The translations under genes were made by a program, and so were the position numbers. The notes under the pieces were generated by a model. The model was given only the letters and a program-made list of their open reading frames with translations. It did not search any database and was not told the DNA's origin. DNA of 64,000 nucleotides from positions 55,741,701 through 55,805,700 of the forward strand of contig OY288247.1 of assembly GCA_958450325.1 (NCBI GenBank). Direction: 5' to 3'. The DNA is from Agrostemma githago (lineage: Eukaryota; Streptophyta; Magnoliopsida; Caryophyllales; Caryophyllaceae). This document shows, piece after piece, positions 12,601 through 22,754 of this stretch (the first letter of the stretch is position 1; every line of letters begins with the position of its first letter).

Positions 12601-12927
12601 AAAAATTATAAACTATTTTCTTAATAAGTAAATCTTGACGCTTTTTTGCGTCAATGTTAGTTACCACCATTTTTTTCTTTACGCACATTAGTGTCAACCT
12701 CTGATTCTATACACATTAAAGCGTTAAGAATCTTGACATCGTAAAGTGTCGTCTTAAATTGTTGACACAAGTAAGTGTAGAGAATATCGACGCTTAAAAG
12801 TGTCAGAAATTCCTGACGGCTCAAAATCCGACGCTTTTGTAAAGCGTCGAGATTATAATTCTCATCGCTTTAAAGCGTCGAAAATCAAAGAAAAAAGTGT
12901 CGAGATTCAAGGGGATTTTTAGTAGTG
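9675..12927. mobile_element. Non-autonomous CACTA (En/Spm) DNA transposon
   Basis: The ends are CACTACAACAAATCC at the left and the complement of CACTACTAAAAATCCCC at the right. A 3-bp target duplication GCA flanks them (9672-9674 and 12928-12930), as expected for CACTA elements. Subterminal GACGCTT/AAGCGTC motifs in inverted pairs occupy about 9713-9735 and 12636-12905, the usual transposase-binding zones. The 3.25-kb interior is AT-rich and contains no transposase or other recognisable protein. It was mobilised in trans. It interrupts the RNase H of element A. Confidence 0.95.
12636..12905. repeat. Subterminal repeats of the CACTA element
   Basis: At least eight copies of a GACGCTTT/AAAGCGTC-like motif occur here in both orientations, including the near palindrome TCGCTTTAAAGCGTCGA. 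A single inverted pair lies at 9713-9735 near the other end. Confidence 0.8.
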
Positions 12928-13314
12928 GCAGTACTGGTGAGGGAACACGAGGGAGCACAACACCCAGTATATTATGTCAGTAAGTCTCTGCTTCCTGCAG
13001 AGACCAGGTACACATCCCTTGAAAAACTCGTACTTGCACTTGTTACGGCGTCTTATAAACTTCGACCTTATTTCGAGTCACATATTATTTCTGTAACAAC
13101 AAATTACCCGCTGAAAACTATTATGAGAAAACCTGAGTTGTCAGGAAGGATGGCCAAGTGGTCCATGCACTTGAGCGGCTTCGACCTGAAATTTGTCCCC
13201 AGAACAGCAATAAAGTCCCAGGCGTTAGCAGATTTTGTATCCGACTTCAGCCCAGCACTGCAGACCCAGGCAGAGAAAGACATCCTCCTCCTGGAAGAAG
13301 ATAAGGGTGAATAG
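12928..13314 (+). pseudogene. RNase H domain of element A (continued)
   Basis: Continuation of the pol frame behind the CACTA insertion. HPVYYVSKSLLPAETRYTSL and the following block match the Ty3/gypsy RNase H that degrades RNA in the RNA-DNA hybrid. The stretch FDLKFVPRTAIKSQALADF is the usual end of this domain. An in-frame TAG at 13312 separates it from the next domain. Confidence 0.88.
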
Positions 13315-13723
13315 GTATGGAAGCTAAATGTAGATGGTGCATCCAACATGAGAGGATCTGGGGCAGGAATAGTTCTGAAGTCACCTCAAGGGGATCTCAT
13401 AGTCCAAGCAGTACGGTGCGAATTCCGGACAACAAACAATGAGGCAGAATATGAAGCTTTGATATTAGGTCTCCAGCTGACCCTAGACCTCAAAATCAAG
13501 CGCCTGGAGGTATACAGTGATTCCCAGTTGATAGTAAATCATGTGAATGGTTCGTATGCCGCAAAGGATTCCAAGATGATGGCCTACCTTGAAATGGCGA
13601 AGGATCTATCCCTCAGATTCGTAGCCTTTTCAATTAGCCAAGTTCCGAGAGACAAGAATGCTGAAGCAGACGTCCTAGCCACATTGGGGGCGACATTCAA
13701 ACCTGGAGTAATCTCCGCCATAC
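13315..13723 (+). pseudogene. Second, archaeal-type RNase H of element A
   Basis: WKLNVDGASNMRGSGAG, the conserved NNEAEYEALILGL and YSDSQLIVNHV identify the additional RNase H typical of the Tat lineage. Catalytic acidic residues (D of VDGAS, E of AEYEA, D of YSDSQ) are present. The frame is cut after codon ATA by insertion of element C at 13724 and resumes at 21651 with PIVHVLEP. Confidence 0.88.
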
Positions 13724-14818
13724 TGATGGTGGGATTTGTCGTGGATCCCAACCGTCAAATAATTAACCAACCGATCCTAGTGGGTAGCTAGGGTAAGTCG
13801 GGTCGAATCCACGGGGACGGTAAGAGGCGTCTAGACTAAGGTTACCAAAATACAGGACTCGATCAACGAACTAGGCTAAACTAGAATGATAATAAGGGGA
13901 AGAAGGCTAAGACTATGGCTAAGGAGACGGAGAAAACAAACAAGGAAAACGGGCTAGGATTAGGTCGGGGTCAAAGGGGTAACGGAATGGTCGAGGAAGA
14001 ACTAGAGTGAAGAAGGTAGTAGGGTAATCTAGGTATAGTCCGGGCTCTCGCAACTTAAACCAACCTAGAGGTTTCACCTAAAACCCATTTTGGCGACACA
14101 CATGACAAACGGGGTTACTAGCGTGTTATTGTGGCCTAGATCGCATCCGGGCTCTCGCAACTTAGACCGACCTAGGGGTCGTCCTCACCGGGCTCTCGCT
14201 ACTTAGTGAGGGAACCGAACCCACAAGCAAACTATTACCCACAAGAGAAAAGCAAGAAAAACAAGCATATGCACATACTAGTCATTCAAGCATTTCAACA
14301 AACATGTGATATGCATCAAACCAAGAGGAAACCCAAATCTTCCACCAACATCTCCAACAAACCCTTAATCATCCAATTAACACCCTAATCACCTTACTAA
14401 CCCTAGCAAGAGTACTAATCTAACATTATCAAACGACAACTAACAAGAACAAGAGGAATCATCATAAGAAACAAAACATACCTAAAGAAACTCAATCAAA
14501 CTAACAAGAACACGAACAAACAATAATAAAGATTCAAACTTGATAAACAATAAAGGATTAAGAGTAAAAGGAGAAGAATATTGTACCAAAATAGTGAAGA
14601 GGAAAGATTGAAACTTGCATTAATGAAGAAAACCCTAAACAAACCACCAAGGTTGTCAATCTTGGATGGATCTTGAAGAATTCCCTTAATACAAGTACTA
14701 AACTAAGATTAAGGACTAATTACCGACTAATCTACTCTAATCTAAACTAATCTAATCTAAAATAGTCTAGGGTTTAGTGGGAAGTGAAGAACATAAGCTA
14801 AGATTACAAGAGGGGGGG

Positions 14819-14826
14819 TATTTATA
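14819..14826 (-). promoter_or_regulatory. TATA box in element C LTR (left copy)
   Basis: TATAAATA followed by CCCCCC on the minus strand. The palindrome cluster begins 53 bases upstream. The same unit is at 21077-21084 in the other LTR. Confidence 0.7.
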
Positions 14827-14879
14827 AGGTTACAAGAGCAAAGGAATTGAAAGGAAGTCACGCGGTGCTGTATTGGGCT

Positions 14880-15066
14880 CATCCCGGTCGGGATGGATGG
14901 TCCCGTCCGGGATGGCTTCATGGTCCCGTCCGGGATGGTGATCCCGTCCGGGATGGCTCCATGGTCCCGTCCGGGAAGGCTCATCCCGTCCCGGTTGACT
15001 CAGCAAAAGAGCTTCTTTGTTTGCACTTCATCCCGGACGGGATGAGGTCATACCCGTCGGGGATGA
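14880..15066. repeat. Palindrome cluster in element C LTR
   Basis: Seven or so units of the form CATCCCGGTCGGGATGG, TCCCGTCCGGGATGG or CATCCCGGACGGGATG: near-palindromic, sharing the core CCCGNNCGGGATG. The right LTR has the same cluster at 21138-21306 with one unit fewer. A related cluster is inside the element at 17908-18076. Confidence 0.88.
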
Positions 15067-15405
15067 GTCTTGTAGGCCTCCAATATGATCCTTTTTGTCC
15101 TTCCTTGCTTCACATGGACTTCTCATCGATTCTCAGGACTCGGGATCGGGTCTCGGAGGCTCGGGAATGGGTCCCAAGGTCTCGGGGTCGAATCCAAGGC
15201 ATCGAGTGATCGTTCCTTCACTTCGTTGGCTCCGAAAAGTGTATGTATTGAGTCAGAATCGCTCCAACTCTTCACGAATGGTCTCGGGAACCTGAAACGA
15301 ACTAGAGGAAGCGTAAGTAGCCCATAAATCGCTCCCAAGGAGCGATTCCACAAGGAAAATGGGACCAAAACACTACGAAATAGGCACTACAAACTACACT
15401 TATCA

Positions 15406-15420
15406 ACTCCCCCACACTTA
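15406..15420 (-). other. Polypurine tract of element C
   Basis: On the minus strand TAAGTGTGGGGGAGT lies directly before the 3' LTR. This is the expected RNase-H-resistant primer for plus-strand DNA synthesis and fixes the element's orientation. Confidence 0.8.
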
Positions 15421-17139
15421 ACCCTTACTCGCCCTCGAGTAAGCACATACTACTACTAAAATAGCCGAGTGGGTATTAGTGCACCCTACGCCCTTTCAAC
15501 TCACGCGAGTGCACTTAGAGGAAAAGTTCACTCCGCAAGGCAAGTGGGGTCTTGCGACAAAACTGTGGATGCAACCGGACACAAAACACATAAACAACAC
15601 AACCATACAAACAACACACAAAAGGTTGCACCCAAAGAGAAACAAATACCGCTTCCCTCTAAAAAGCGGTGAGGAAGCACCGGTTTAGGACTCAAGGCAA
15701 GTGACAACGTTCCCAAGCTAGCAATACAAACCAAAATGGACTAAACCCTAATAGTATGACGACAAAACAATAAAAACGTTGGTAACTTACCTAGGTTCCT
15801 CCTAACCTTCTAATAACGTACTACGGGACGATCGGCGGGATGGAAAAATGATGAACCACGGTGTTAGTCGACACTGTAGGTAAGTGAGACCCCGCCCCCT
15901 TTAGCAATGAGCCAAGAGGGTCGTCCCATGTCCGAAACCGCCTAACTAATCCAAGTAAAAAGGTGGAAATATGCAAAATGAGGGAAGACCGACCATTACC
16001 GCTATCATCCTTCCTAGGGACTCGGTCCTTTGGTAGGCTCTTCACGGTAATAGTCGGTAAAAGGCTTATTTTGTGAGGTGTGAGGTTTCTATTTTTGTGA
16101 GACGATTTTCTTTTGGCATTTTCTTCTTCTTTTGCATTTTTGCTTTGTTTTTCTATGCCATTTCTTTTTTCTTCTTTTCTATTTTCTTTTTTGGCTTTTG
16201 TGCCTTTTCTTTTTCTTCTTTCTTTTCTTTCTTTTTTCTTTTCTTTGCCCTTTTGGCTTGATTTGGCTTTTTGGCATTTCTTTTTGCATCAAGAAAGACG
16301 ATTTCAACAATTTGCAACTTTATTCGGTGGATATGTGTAGGAGGTAGGTGAATGGGTGAGTTGGGACGGCGCCTTCCCTTCAAACCCACAAAAAGTGGAG
16401 AACTTGGACTAATCAAACAATCCTAAACGTGGTCACCTAAGGGACGGGACTCGGCAACCAAGGCCTTTTCACACCGTGGGTGGTCATAATGGTCAAAATG
16501 CAAATCCCGTAGTAAATCCCTAGTAAGCTAGGTGGACTCAAGGTAAGAAACCAACGAAATCATTGATTTAGGGTCATTCTACTAGACTAAAGTCCAAGAC
16601 TCGATTTATACAACTAGGAAGGGAAAGTAAACACTCGCACACTAGCCTCTAAACCGGGTTTTCGAAAACTGTTTACACACAAAACACAAATACACACACA
16701 AAACAAAGACACGACAAAAATTGAAAGAAAAATAGACAAAAGGGCACAAAACAAAAACAAAAACAAAACAAGACAAACACATAAACAACACAAACACCAC
16801 CCCGAGCTTCCAAACAACCCACCACATCAACCACAAGCACTACAAAGCTCCACCCGAGCACACCACATCACAAACCTTCTCCAAACTTCACAAGAAATAA
16901 AGAGGGAAAGGGTTAGAAGATGTTACCGGATGTCTTGAAAGCTTTCCAAAACTAATGGTGATTGAGCAACCTATAAGGAAAAAGGAGGCAAAACACACCA
17001 CAAAAGAAATATATGACACAAAAGAAAAACACACAAAAGAAAATCTTTTTGATTTTTATGAAATTTTTTCAAATTTTTAGGATTTTTAAAGATTTTTTCT
17101 AAAAACTACGAAAATAAAACTAACTACGATAGAATATCG

Positions 17140-17386
17140 CTCCCCCACACTTAAGCCGAGCAATGTCCTCATGCTCGACCGTAGTGCATGGGAGAGCACA
17201 AGAAAAGAAACTACGAAAATAAAGCTAAAAATCAAAAAGTGGAGAAAATGGTAGAAAGTGTCCGGCCGGGGTGTAATCAAGTCACCATGGGCCGAGACAA
17301 GAAAAGATATGGATGGGGGAAGAAATAAAAAGAAAGAAATAAAAGGAAATGGGAGGGGAGGACTAGGTGTAATCAAGTCACCTAGC
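17140..17386 (-). other. Athila-type 3' module in element C
   Basis: On the minus strand, two boxes close to AGGTGACTTGATTACACCT (complement of about 17365-17385 and 17270-17286) are followed by GAGGACATTGC and a TTAAGTGTGGGGGAGCG box (17140-17155). The same order is seen in element D at 63551-63988. The GTGTGGGGGAG box repeats at the true polypurine tract 1.7 kb further on. Function unknown. Confidence 0.75.
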
Positions 17387-17847
17387 CCGGATTCCGCCCA
17401 AATCCGACTAAATCGTACAAAAAGGGTGAAAATCATGCAAATTTGGATTTTGAAATGACTCTCAACGTAGTCACATCATCGAGAGTCGGGAGCAACCATA
17501 TACCAAGGCCTCGAAGGCCACCATGACAAAGGGGAAGGGGATAAACAAGGGGAAAACAAGCAATAAAAAACGGAAAAGAAAGGATAGTTGCCATACCGAC
17601 CGGTTAGCAACTCACTCGCTCCATCGTCTCAATGATAAATATAGGCACTTGCTTGTTGTCGTCATTGTCATCCTTCTTCAAGCTTGAGAAAACCGTATGG
17701 CTAAGGTAGTGGGTTTATAATGGTGTGAGGGGGTGGAAATTGGTGTGTATACCGGTCTAAAGTAGATAGAAGATAAAGTGAGGATATGAAAATGAAGTAT
17801 GTGGGTGGTATGATATGAGCAAGGAAGGTAGGGAGGTTGGGTGGGGG

Positions 17848-17854
17848 TATATAA
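17848..17854 (-). promoter_or_regulatory. Possible internal promoter TATA box of element C
   Basis: The minus strand reads ATTATATACCCCCAC, 53 bases downstream of the internal palindrome cluster, and leads into a pyrimidine-rich leader-like stretch. Spacing to the cluster is practically that of the LTR promoter (60 against 61 bases, edge to edge). No intact frame follows, so its product, if any, is lost. Confidence 0.45.
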
Positions 17855-17907
17855 TGGTTGGGTGGGCTTAAATGTCGAAGAAGAAGCACCAAAAAGGAGT
17901 AGGGGAT

Positions 17908-18076
17908 CATCCCGGTCGGGATGGATGATCCCGGTCGGGTTGATAAACCCTTCCTGGTAGGGAAGCCTCCTTCCCGATCGGGATGACACTCCAGTGGACT
18001 CGATTTTTGGCACCCTCATCCCAATCGGGACGGCCCCATCCCGGTCGGGACGACACACCCTTCCCGGTCGGGAAGG
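17908..18076. repeat. Internal palindrome cluster of element C
   Basis: Units such as CATCCCGGTCGGGATGG, TTCCCGATCGGGATGA and TTCCCGGTCGGGAAGG, of the same type as in the LTRs of this element. It lies downstream of the gag-like frame in the element's own orientation. Confidence 0.88.
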
Positions 18077-18385
18077 GTCTTCATGACTCCCATGATCCCA
18101 AAAACCGACTCCCTTACTCACGATCCAAGCTCTATCACTAACCACTCCTTCCTAGGAGTCACCTTCACTTCACCTATCACAATAAACTCAAAGTACACAT
18201 CAAATTCACTCCCTCACATCGCTCATCAAAATACCAAATTAATTACAGGAGCTTCACAAAACTAACAAAATCAAGAGATAAAACACACAAATACAAACAA
18301 AAGTACTCTAAAGAGGAGAGGAGGGGAATATACAACATGACGGTTCTTTAGGAACTCCGTCAAACCTAGGATGGTGGACTCTCCT

Positions 18386-19705
18386 TCAACCGTAGCCCTC
18401 GAGGGCATGGAGGAGCAAGTCGAACGCGCTACCGACATCATAATGAAGGCCCAAGAAGCGCTCGAGCCTAACCAACCTCCACGGCCTCCAAGGTGGAGGC
18501 AAGAAGTAGGAATCCCAAGACCCATAGTCATCTTTCGAGTCGTCTCCGGGGTCTATCCATCCTACGAGCTTAACCGACCTCTTCCTCCCTAAGCATCGCC
18601 TCCAATCACAAGCAAGCTTCATTTCCAAGAAACAAGGCACAAAAAGCGGCTTTGGCCTCATTTCCTTGTTGCACACCCCCACACTTTCCTCAAGTTGTGG
18701 TTCCCCATCTTCATCGCTTGTCCCCACGTCATCTTGGAGAGGAGAATTGAAACTTCCACCGGCGATTTCAATCTCTTCCAAGTCATTGCATGGTTCACTA
18801 GCTAGGGGCTCTTGATGCTTATCCACATTCTCGCACAAGGGCAACTCGAGGCTATCAATTTCACCCAACATCCTCACAAATTCCACCAAACCATCCAACT
18901 CACTATCCTCCTCCAATTCTTCACCAACGATGCCTTCACCAATAGTCATATCCTCATTCGTCTCTTTTTGGGTAGACGATTGAGGCTCTTCAAAGCAAGA
19001 TTCGCTCCTTATAGGGAATTCATTAACGGCCTCGTCATTGGGTTGCTCCCCTTCCCCAAATGAACATCCCTCATCAAGTTGTGAGGATCGAGTTAAGAGC
19101 ATTAGGGTTTGAGCCGTTAAAGCATGCAATCTAACTTTAGATTTCTCCCTTTCCCTAAGGATTTCGGCCAAGAGTTCATTATTCTTTTGCGATTGGATGG
19201 CCATTTCTTGTTGCATTTGAAGCATCGATTGATGTAGCTCCAAGTTTGGCAATTGGTGGTCATCGGGGTCTTGTAAAGCTCCTTGATAATCTTGATGATG
19301 CCCAAGGGGTGGGGCATCATATTGTTGGTAGTGAGGTTGAGGTGATTGGTAGTATTGTGGGTCATGGGGTTCATATTGTGGTTGAGGTGGAGGGTAATAT
19401 GGCGGGTTTTGGGGGTATTGGCTTCCACAAGGTGAATCTTGATTGAACATGGTGGGTTCACATTGATAACACGAGTAATAGTCACCATGATCGTAGGATT
19501 GGTAATCGTTCACTTGTTGGTAGCCGTTTTCATAACCTTGAAGTTCATACCCACTAGAGTCTTAATCCCCCCAAGGAGCTTGATAGTAATTAGGAGTCAT
19601 CATGTCATAGCTTTGGTTCATAGAAGAAGAGGAGTAGCTCATATCGGCTTCCATGTGTGGGGAGTTTAGATAAAACCCCATGCTCCCTCGAAAATCGTAG
19701 CTCAT
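18386..19705 (-). pseudogene. Gag-like protein of element C
   Basis: One minus-strand frame from ATG 19705 to a TGA at 18388-18386, with a single in-frame TAA near 19566; the part after it is open for 375 residues. The N-terminal part is rich in Tyr, Pro and Gln (YPQNPPYYPPPQPQYEPHD). A helical segment around LHQSMLQMQQEMAIQSQKNN and a long acidic region follow, and the C-terminus has a basic WRRCLGRKRSVK. No canonical gag capsid domain or zinc knuckle is seen. The position after the primer-binding site argues for a Gag-derived product. Function not established. Confidence 0.6.
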
Positions 19706-19960
19706 ACCCGGTTGAGGACTTCTCAATCTAGCAACCGTCCGTTAAAGCGACTTTGAGTTGCAAGAAGAAGATGGTAACCACCTCTAAGCACAAACTGTAG
19801 ACTAAGAGCAAACGTGAGAAGCCTAGTGCTTTTTGGGCACTAGACAAGAGGGAAATAAACTTCACACACACAAGAAGCAAGGTAACAAAAAGAAAAAAGA
19901 AAAATACAAACACAAAGACAAAGTCAAGTAACTAGGAAAACAAAGTCTAAACTAGCACCG

Positions 19961-19980
19961 TCCCCGGCAATGGCGCCAAA
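19961..19980 (-). promoter_or_regulatory. Primer-binding site of element C
   Basis: The minus strand reads TTTGGCGCCATTGCCGGGGA immediately after the LTR end, closely matching the site of element D (TGGCGCCGTTGCCG). This supports a common Athila-type ancestry. Confidence 0.8.
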
Positions 19981-19981
19981 T

Positions 19982-21645
19982 TGATGGTGGGATTTGTCGT
20001 GAATCCCAACCGTCAAATAATTAACCAACCGATCCTAGTGGGTAGCTAGGGTAAGTCGGGTCGAATCCACGGGGACGGTAAGAGGCGTCAAGACTAAGGT
20101 TACCCAAATACAAGGCTCGATCAACGAACTAGGCTAAACTAGAATGATAATAAGGGGAAGAAGGCTAAGACTATGGCTAAGGAGACGGAGAAAACAAACA
20201 AGGAAAACGGGCTAGGATTAGGTCGGGGTCAAAGGGGTAACGGAATGGTCGAGGAAGAACTAGAGTGAAGGAGGTAGTAGGGTAATCTAGGTATAGTCCG
20301 GGCTCTCGCAACTTAAACCAACCTAGAGGTTTCACCTAAAACCCATTTTGGCGACACACATGACAAACGGGGTTACTAGCGTGTTATTGTGGCCTAGATC
20401 GCATCCGGGCTCTCGCAACTTAGACCGACCTAGGGGTCGTCCTCACCGGGCTCTCGCTACTTAGTGAGGGAACCGAACCCACAAGCAAACTATTACCCAC
20501 AAGAGAAAAGCAAGAAAAACAAGCATATGCACATACTAGTCATTCAAGCATTTCAACAAACATGTGATATGCATCAAACCAAGAGGAAACACAAATCTTC
20601 CACCAACATCTCCAACAAACCCTTAATCATCCAATTAACACCCTAATCACCTTACTAACCCTAGCAAGAGTACTAATCTAACATTATCAAACTACAACTA
20701 ACAAGAACAAGAGGAATCATCATAAGAAACAAAACATACCTAAACAAACTCAATCAAACTAACAAGAACAAGAACAAACAATAATAAAGATTCAAACTTG
20801 ATAAACAATAAAGGATTAAGAGTAAAAGGAGAAGAAGATTGTACCAAACTAGTGAAGATGAAAGATTGAAACTTGCATTAATGAAGAAAACCCTAAACAA
20901 ACCACCAAGGTTGTCAATCTTGGATGGATCTTGAAGAATTCCCTTAATACAAGTACTAAACTAAGATTAAGGACTAATTACCGACTAATCTACTCTAATC
21001 TAAACTAATCTAATCTAAAATAGTCTAGGGTTTAGTGGGAAGTGAAGAACATAAGCTAAGATTACAAGAGGGGGGGTATTTATAAGGTTACAAGAGCAAA
21101 GGAATTGAAAGGAAGTCACGCGGTGCTGTATTGGGCTCATCCCGGTCGGGATGGATGGTCCCGTCCGGGATGGCTTCATGGTCCTGTCCGGGATGGCTCC
21201 ATGGTCCCGTCCGGGATGGCTCATCCCGTCCCGGTTGACTCAGCAGAAGAGCTTCTTTGTTTGCACTTCATCCCGGACGGGATGAGGTCATACTCGTCGG
21301 GGATGAGTCTTGTAGGCCTCCAATATGATCCTTTTGGTCCTTCCTTGCTTCACATGGACTTCTCATCGATTCTCGGGACTCGAGATCGGGTCTTGGAGGC
21401 TCGGGAATGGGTCCCAAGGTCTCGGGGTCGAATCCAAGGCATCGAGTGATCGTTCCTTCACTTCGTTGGCTCCGAAAAGTGTATGTATTGAGTCGGAATC
21501 GCTCCAACTCTTCACGAATGGTCTCGGGAACCTGAAACGAACTAGAGGAAGCGTAAGTAGCCCATAAATCGCTCCCAAGGAGCGATTCCACAAGGAAAAT
21601 GGGACCAAAACACTACGAAATAGGCACTACAAACTACACTTATCA
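19982..21645 (-). repeat. 5' LTR of element C
   Basis: Functional promoter copy in the element's orientation. TATA box is the complement of 21077-21084 and the palindrome cluster is at 21138-21306. Termini TGATGG and TTATCA are as in the left copy. Confidence 0.93.
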
Positions 21646-22242
21646 CATACCCATTGTTCACGTCCTGGAGCCAGCAGTTTGGAAGGATACACAGGAAGAT
21701 AAGATGCCTGGGGAAGGGGAAAGTTCATCAGACCAGGGGTTGCAGTGGTTACAGGAAGCAGAATCTGCAGCACCACAACAGGACAACGAGAAATCTCAGA
21801 TTGGAGAAAACCCTACCAAGAGTGGCTGCAGAATGACGTTCTGCCAGCAGATAAGAAGGAAGCTAGGAGCTTTAGAATGAAGGCGTCTAGGTTCACCCTC
21901 ATTGACGGTGTCATGTTCAAAAGGTCAGCTGCTGGACCATACCTGAGGTGCTAGGGTCAGCAGGAAATAGAAGTCGTTATGCATGACCTCCATAGTGGTG
22001 AATGTGGAAATCATTCAGGGGGAAGGAGTCTATCCAACAAGGCACTCCGCCAGGGCTACTATTGGCCAACAATGCGCAAAGATACTATAGAGTATGTCAG
22101 AAAATGTGACGCCTGCCAAAGACACGCACCAGTCAACCACCAGCCAGCAGAGCCATTGCATCCGGTAATCTCTTCTTGGCCTTTCATGAAGTGGGGGATG
22201 GATATTGTTGGCAAGTTACCAAGAGCTCCGGGAAACAAAGTC
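21646..22242 (+). pseudogene. Integrase N-terminal part of element A
   Basis: The pol frame continues after element C with PIVHVLEPAVWKD. A frameshift near 21800 moves it to the frame reading SDWRKPYQEWLQNDVLP, and a TAG at 21952 follows. The zinc-binding HHCC domain is visible (HDLHSGECGNH and CDACQ), then the core starts with WGMDIVGKLPRAPG, which includes the first catalytic Asp. The core is cut at about 22242 by element B and resumes at 37806. Confidence 0.85.
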
Positions 22243-22613
22243 TTTTGCCTGCTAGTGTCTATGGAAGTTCCCGACAAAACACCCCATGATGATCGGACGC
22301 AAACGTGACTTAGTACACTCGAACATGGGCTCAGAATCAATAATAACCGACGTGGATATTTAGCGGAGTACAAATCTCTCAAAACCAACCTCAAATTCAG
22401 GCCCAGTGGGTCGTTTCCAGTAAAATAAGACTAATTTGGGCCAAAACCGAGACCGAAAATAAAACCCGTCTTTTGGCCACCGGGTCAAAACCCGGTCAAA
22501 GACGAATCCGTCCTCAAAATCAGCCTAGAGAGCTTCTAGAAGTTGGCGCCCAAGCACAAAATTCAAAAAAATCAAGAGTCAACTATTTCCTAAAATGACT
22601 CGATTCCCTTGAT

Positions 22614-22731
22614 CCACTCGATCGAGTGGATTGACCCACTCGGTCGAGTGGAGCCTCATAAACCGGAACAAACCCATTTTTAAAGGCACTCGATCGAGTG
22701 CACTAGGGCCACTCGATTGAGTGACCCTAGG
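22614..22731. repeat. Palindrome cluster upstream of the TATA box, family-B LTR
   Basis: Four units around the perfect palindrome ACTCGATCGAGT and variants (ACTCGGTCGAGT, ACTCGATTGAGT), ending 15 bases before the TATA box. Equivalent clusters: 35620-35741, 44622-44731 and, inverted, 1408-1495. Confidence 0.9.
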
Positions 22732-22746
22732 TCGTGGGGTATTCTC

Positions 22747-22754
22747 TATAAATA
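22747..22754 (+). promoter_or_regulatory. TATA box of element B 5' LTR
   Basis: TATAAATA followed by TCCCC, directly behind the palindrome cluster. It is conserved at 35754-35761 and 44755-44762, where it is followed by CCCC. Confidence 0.75.

Larger units (their letters stand above)
13724..15405 (-). repeat. 3' LTR of element C
   Basis: Copy of 19982-21645, longer mainly by one extra 18-bp palindrome unit near 14933-14950. TATA box is the complement of 14819-14826; the palindrome cluster is at 14880-15066. Being identical in organisation to the other copy, it defines the LTR limits. Confidence 0.93.
13724..21645 (-). mobile_element. Element C: non-autonomous Athila-like LTR retrotransposon, minus strand
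   Basis: LTRs at 13724-15405 and 19982-21645 start TGATGG and end TTATCA, with target duplication CATAC (13719-13723 and 21646-21650). Orientation is minus: the primer-binding site is the complement of 19961-19980, next to the right LTR, and the polypurine tract is the complement of 15406-15420, next to the left LTR. The only long frame is a gag-like protein; no protease, reverse transcriptase or integrase is visible in the 4.6-kb interior. Its 3' region resembles that of element D, hence the Athila assignment. Low LTR divergence (about 1-2% by eye) points to a recent insertion. Confidence 0.92.

Noticed and set aside
14206..14388. 60-residue frame duplicated at 20464
   Set aside because: Identical position in both LTRs of element C; it is on the strand opposite to the element's transcription and has no coding features.
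16073..16416. Phe-rich and Lys-rich frames on both strands
   Set aside because: Artefacts of a T/C-rich stretch in the interior of element C; no domain, start context or conservation is visible.
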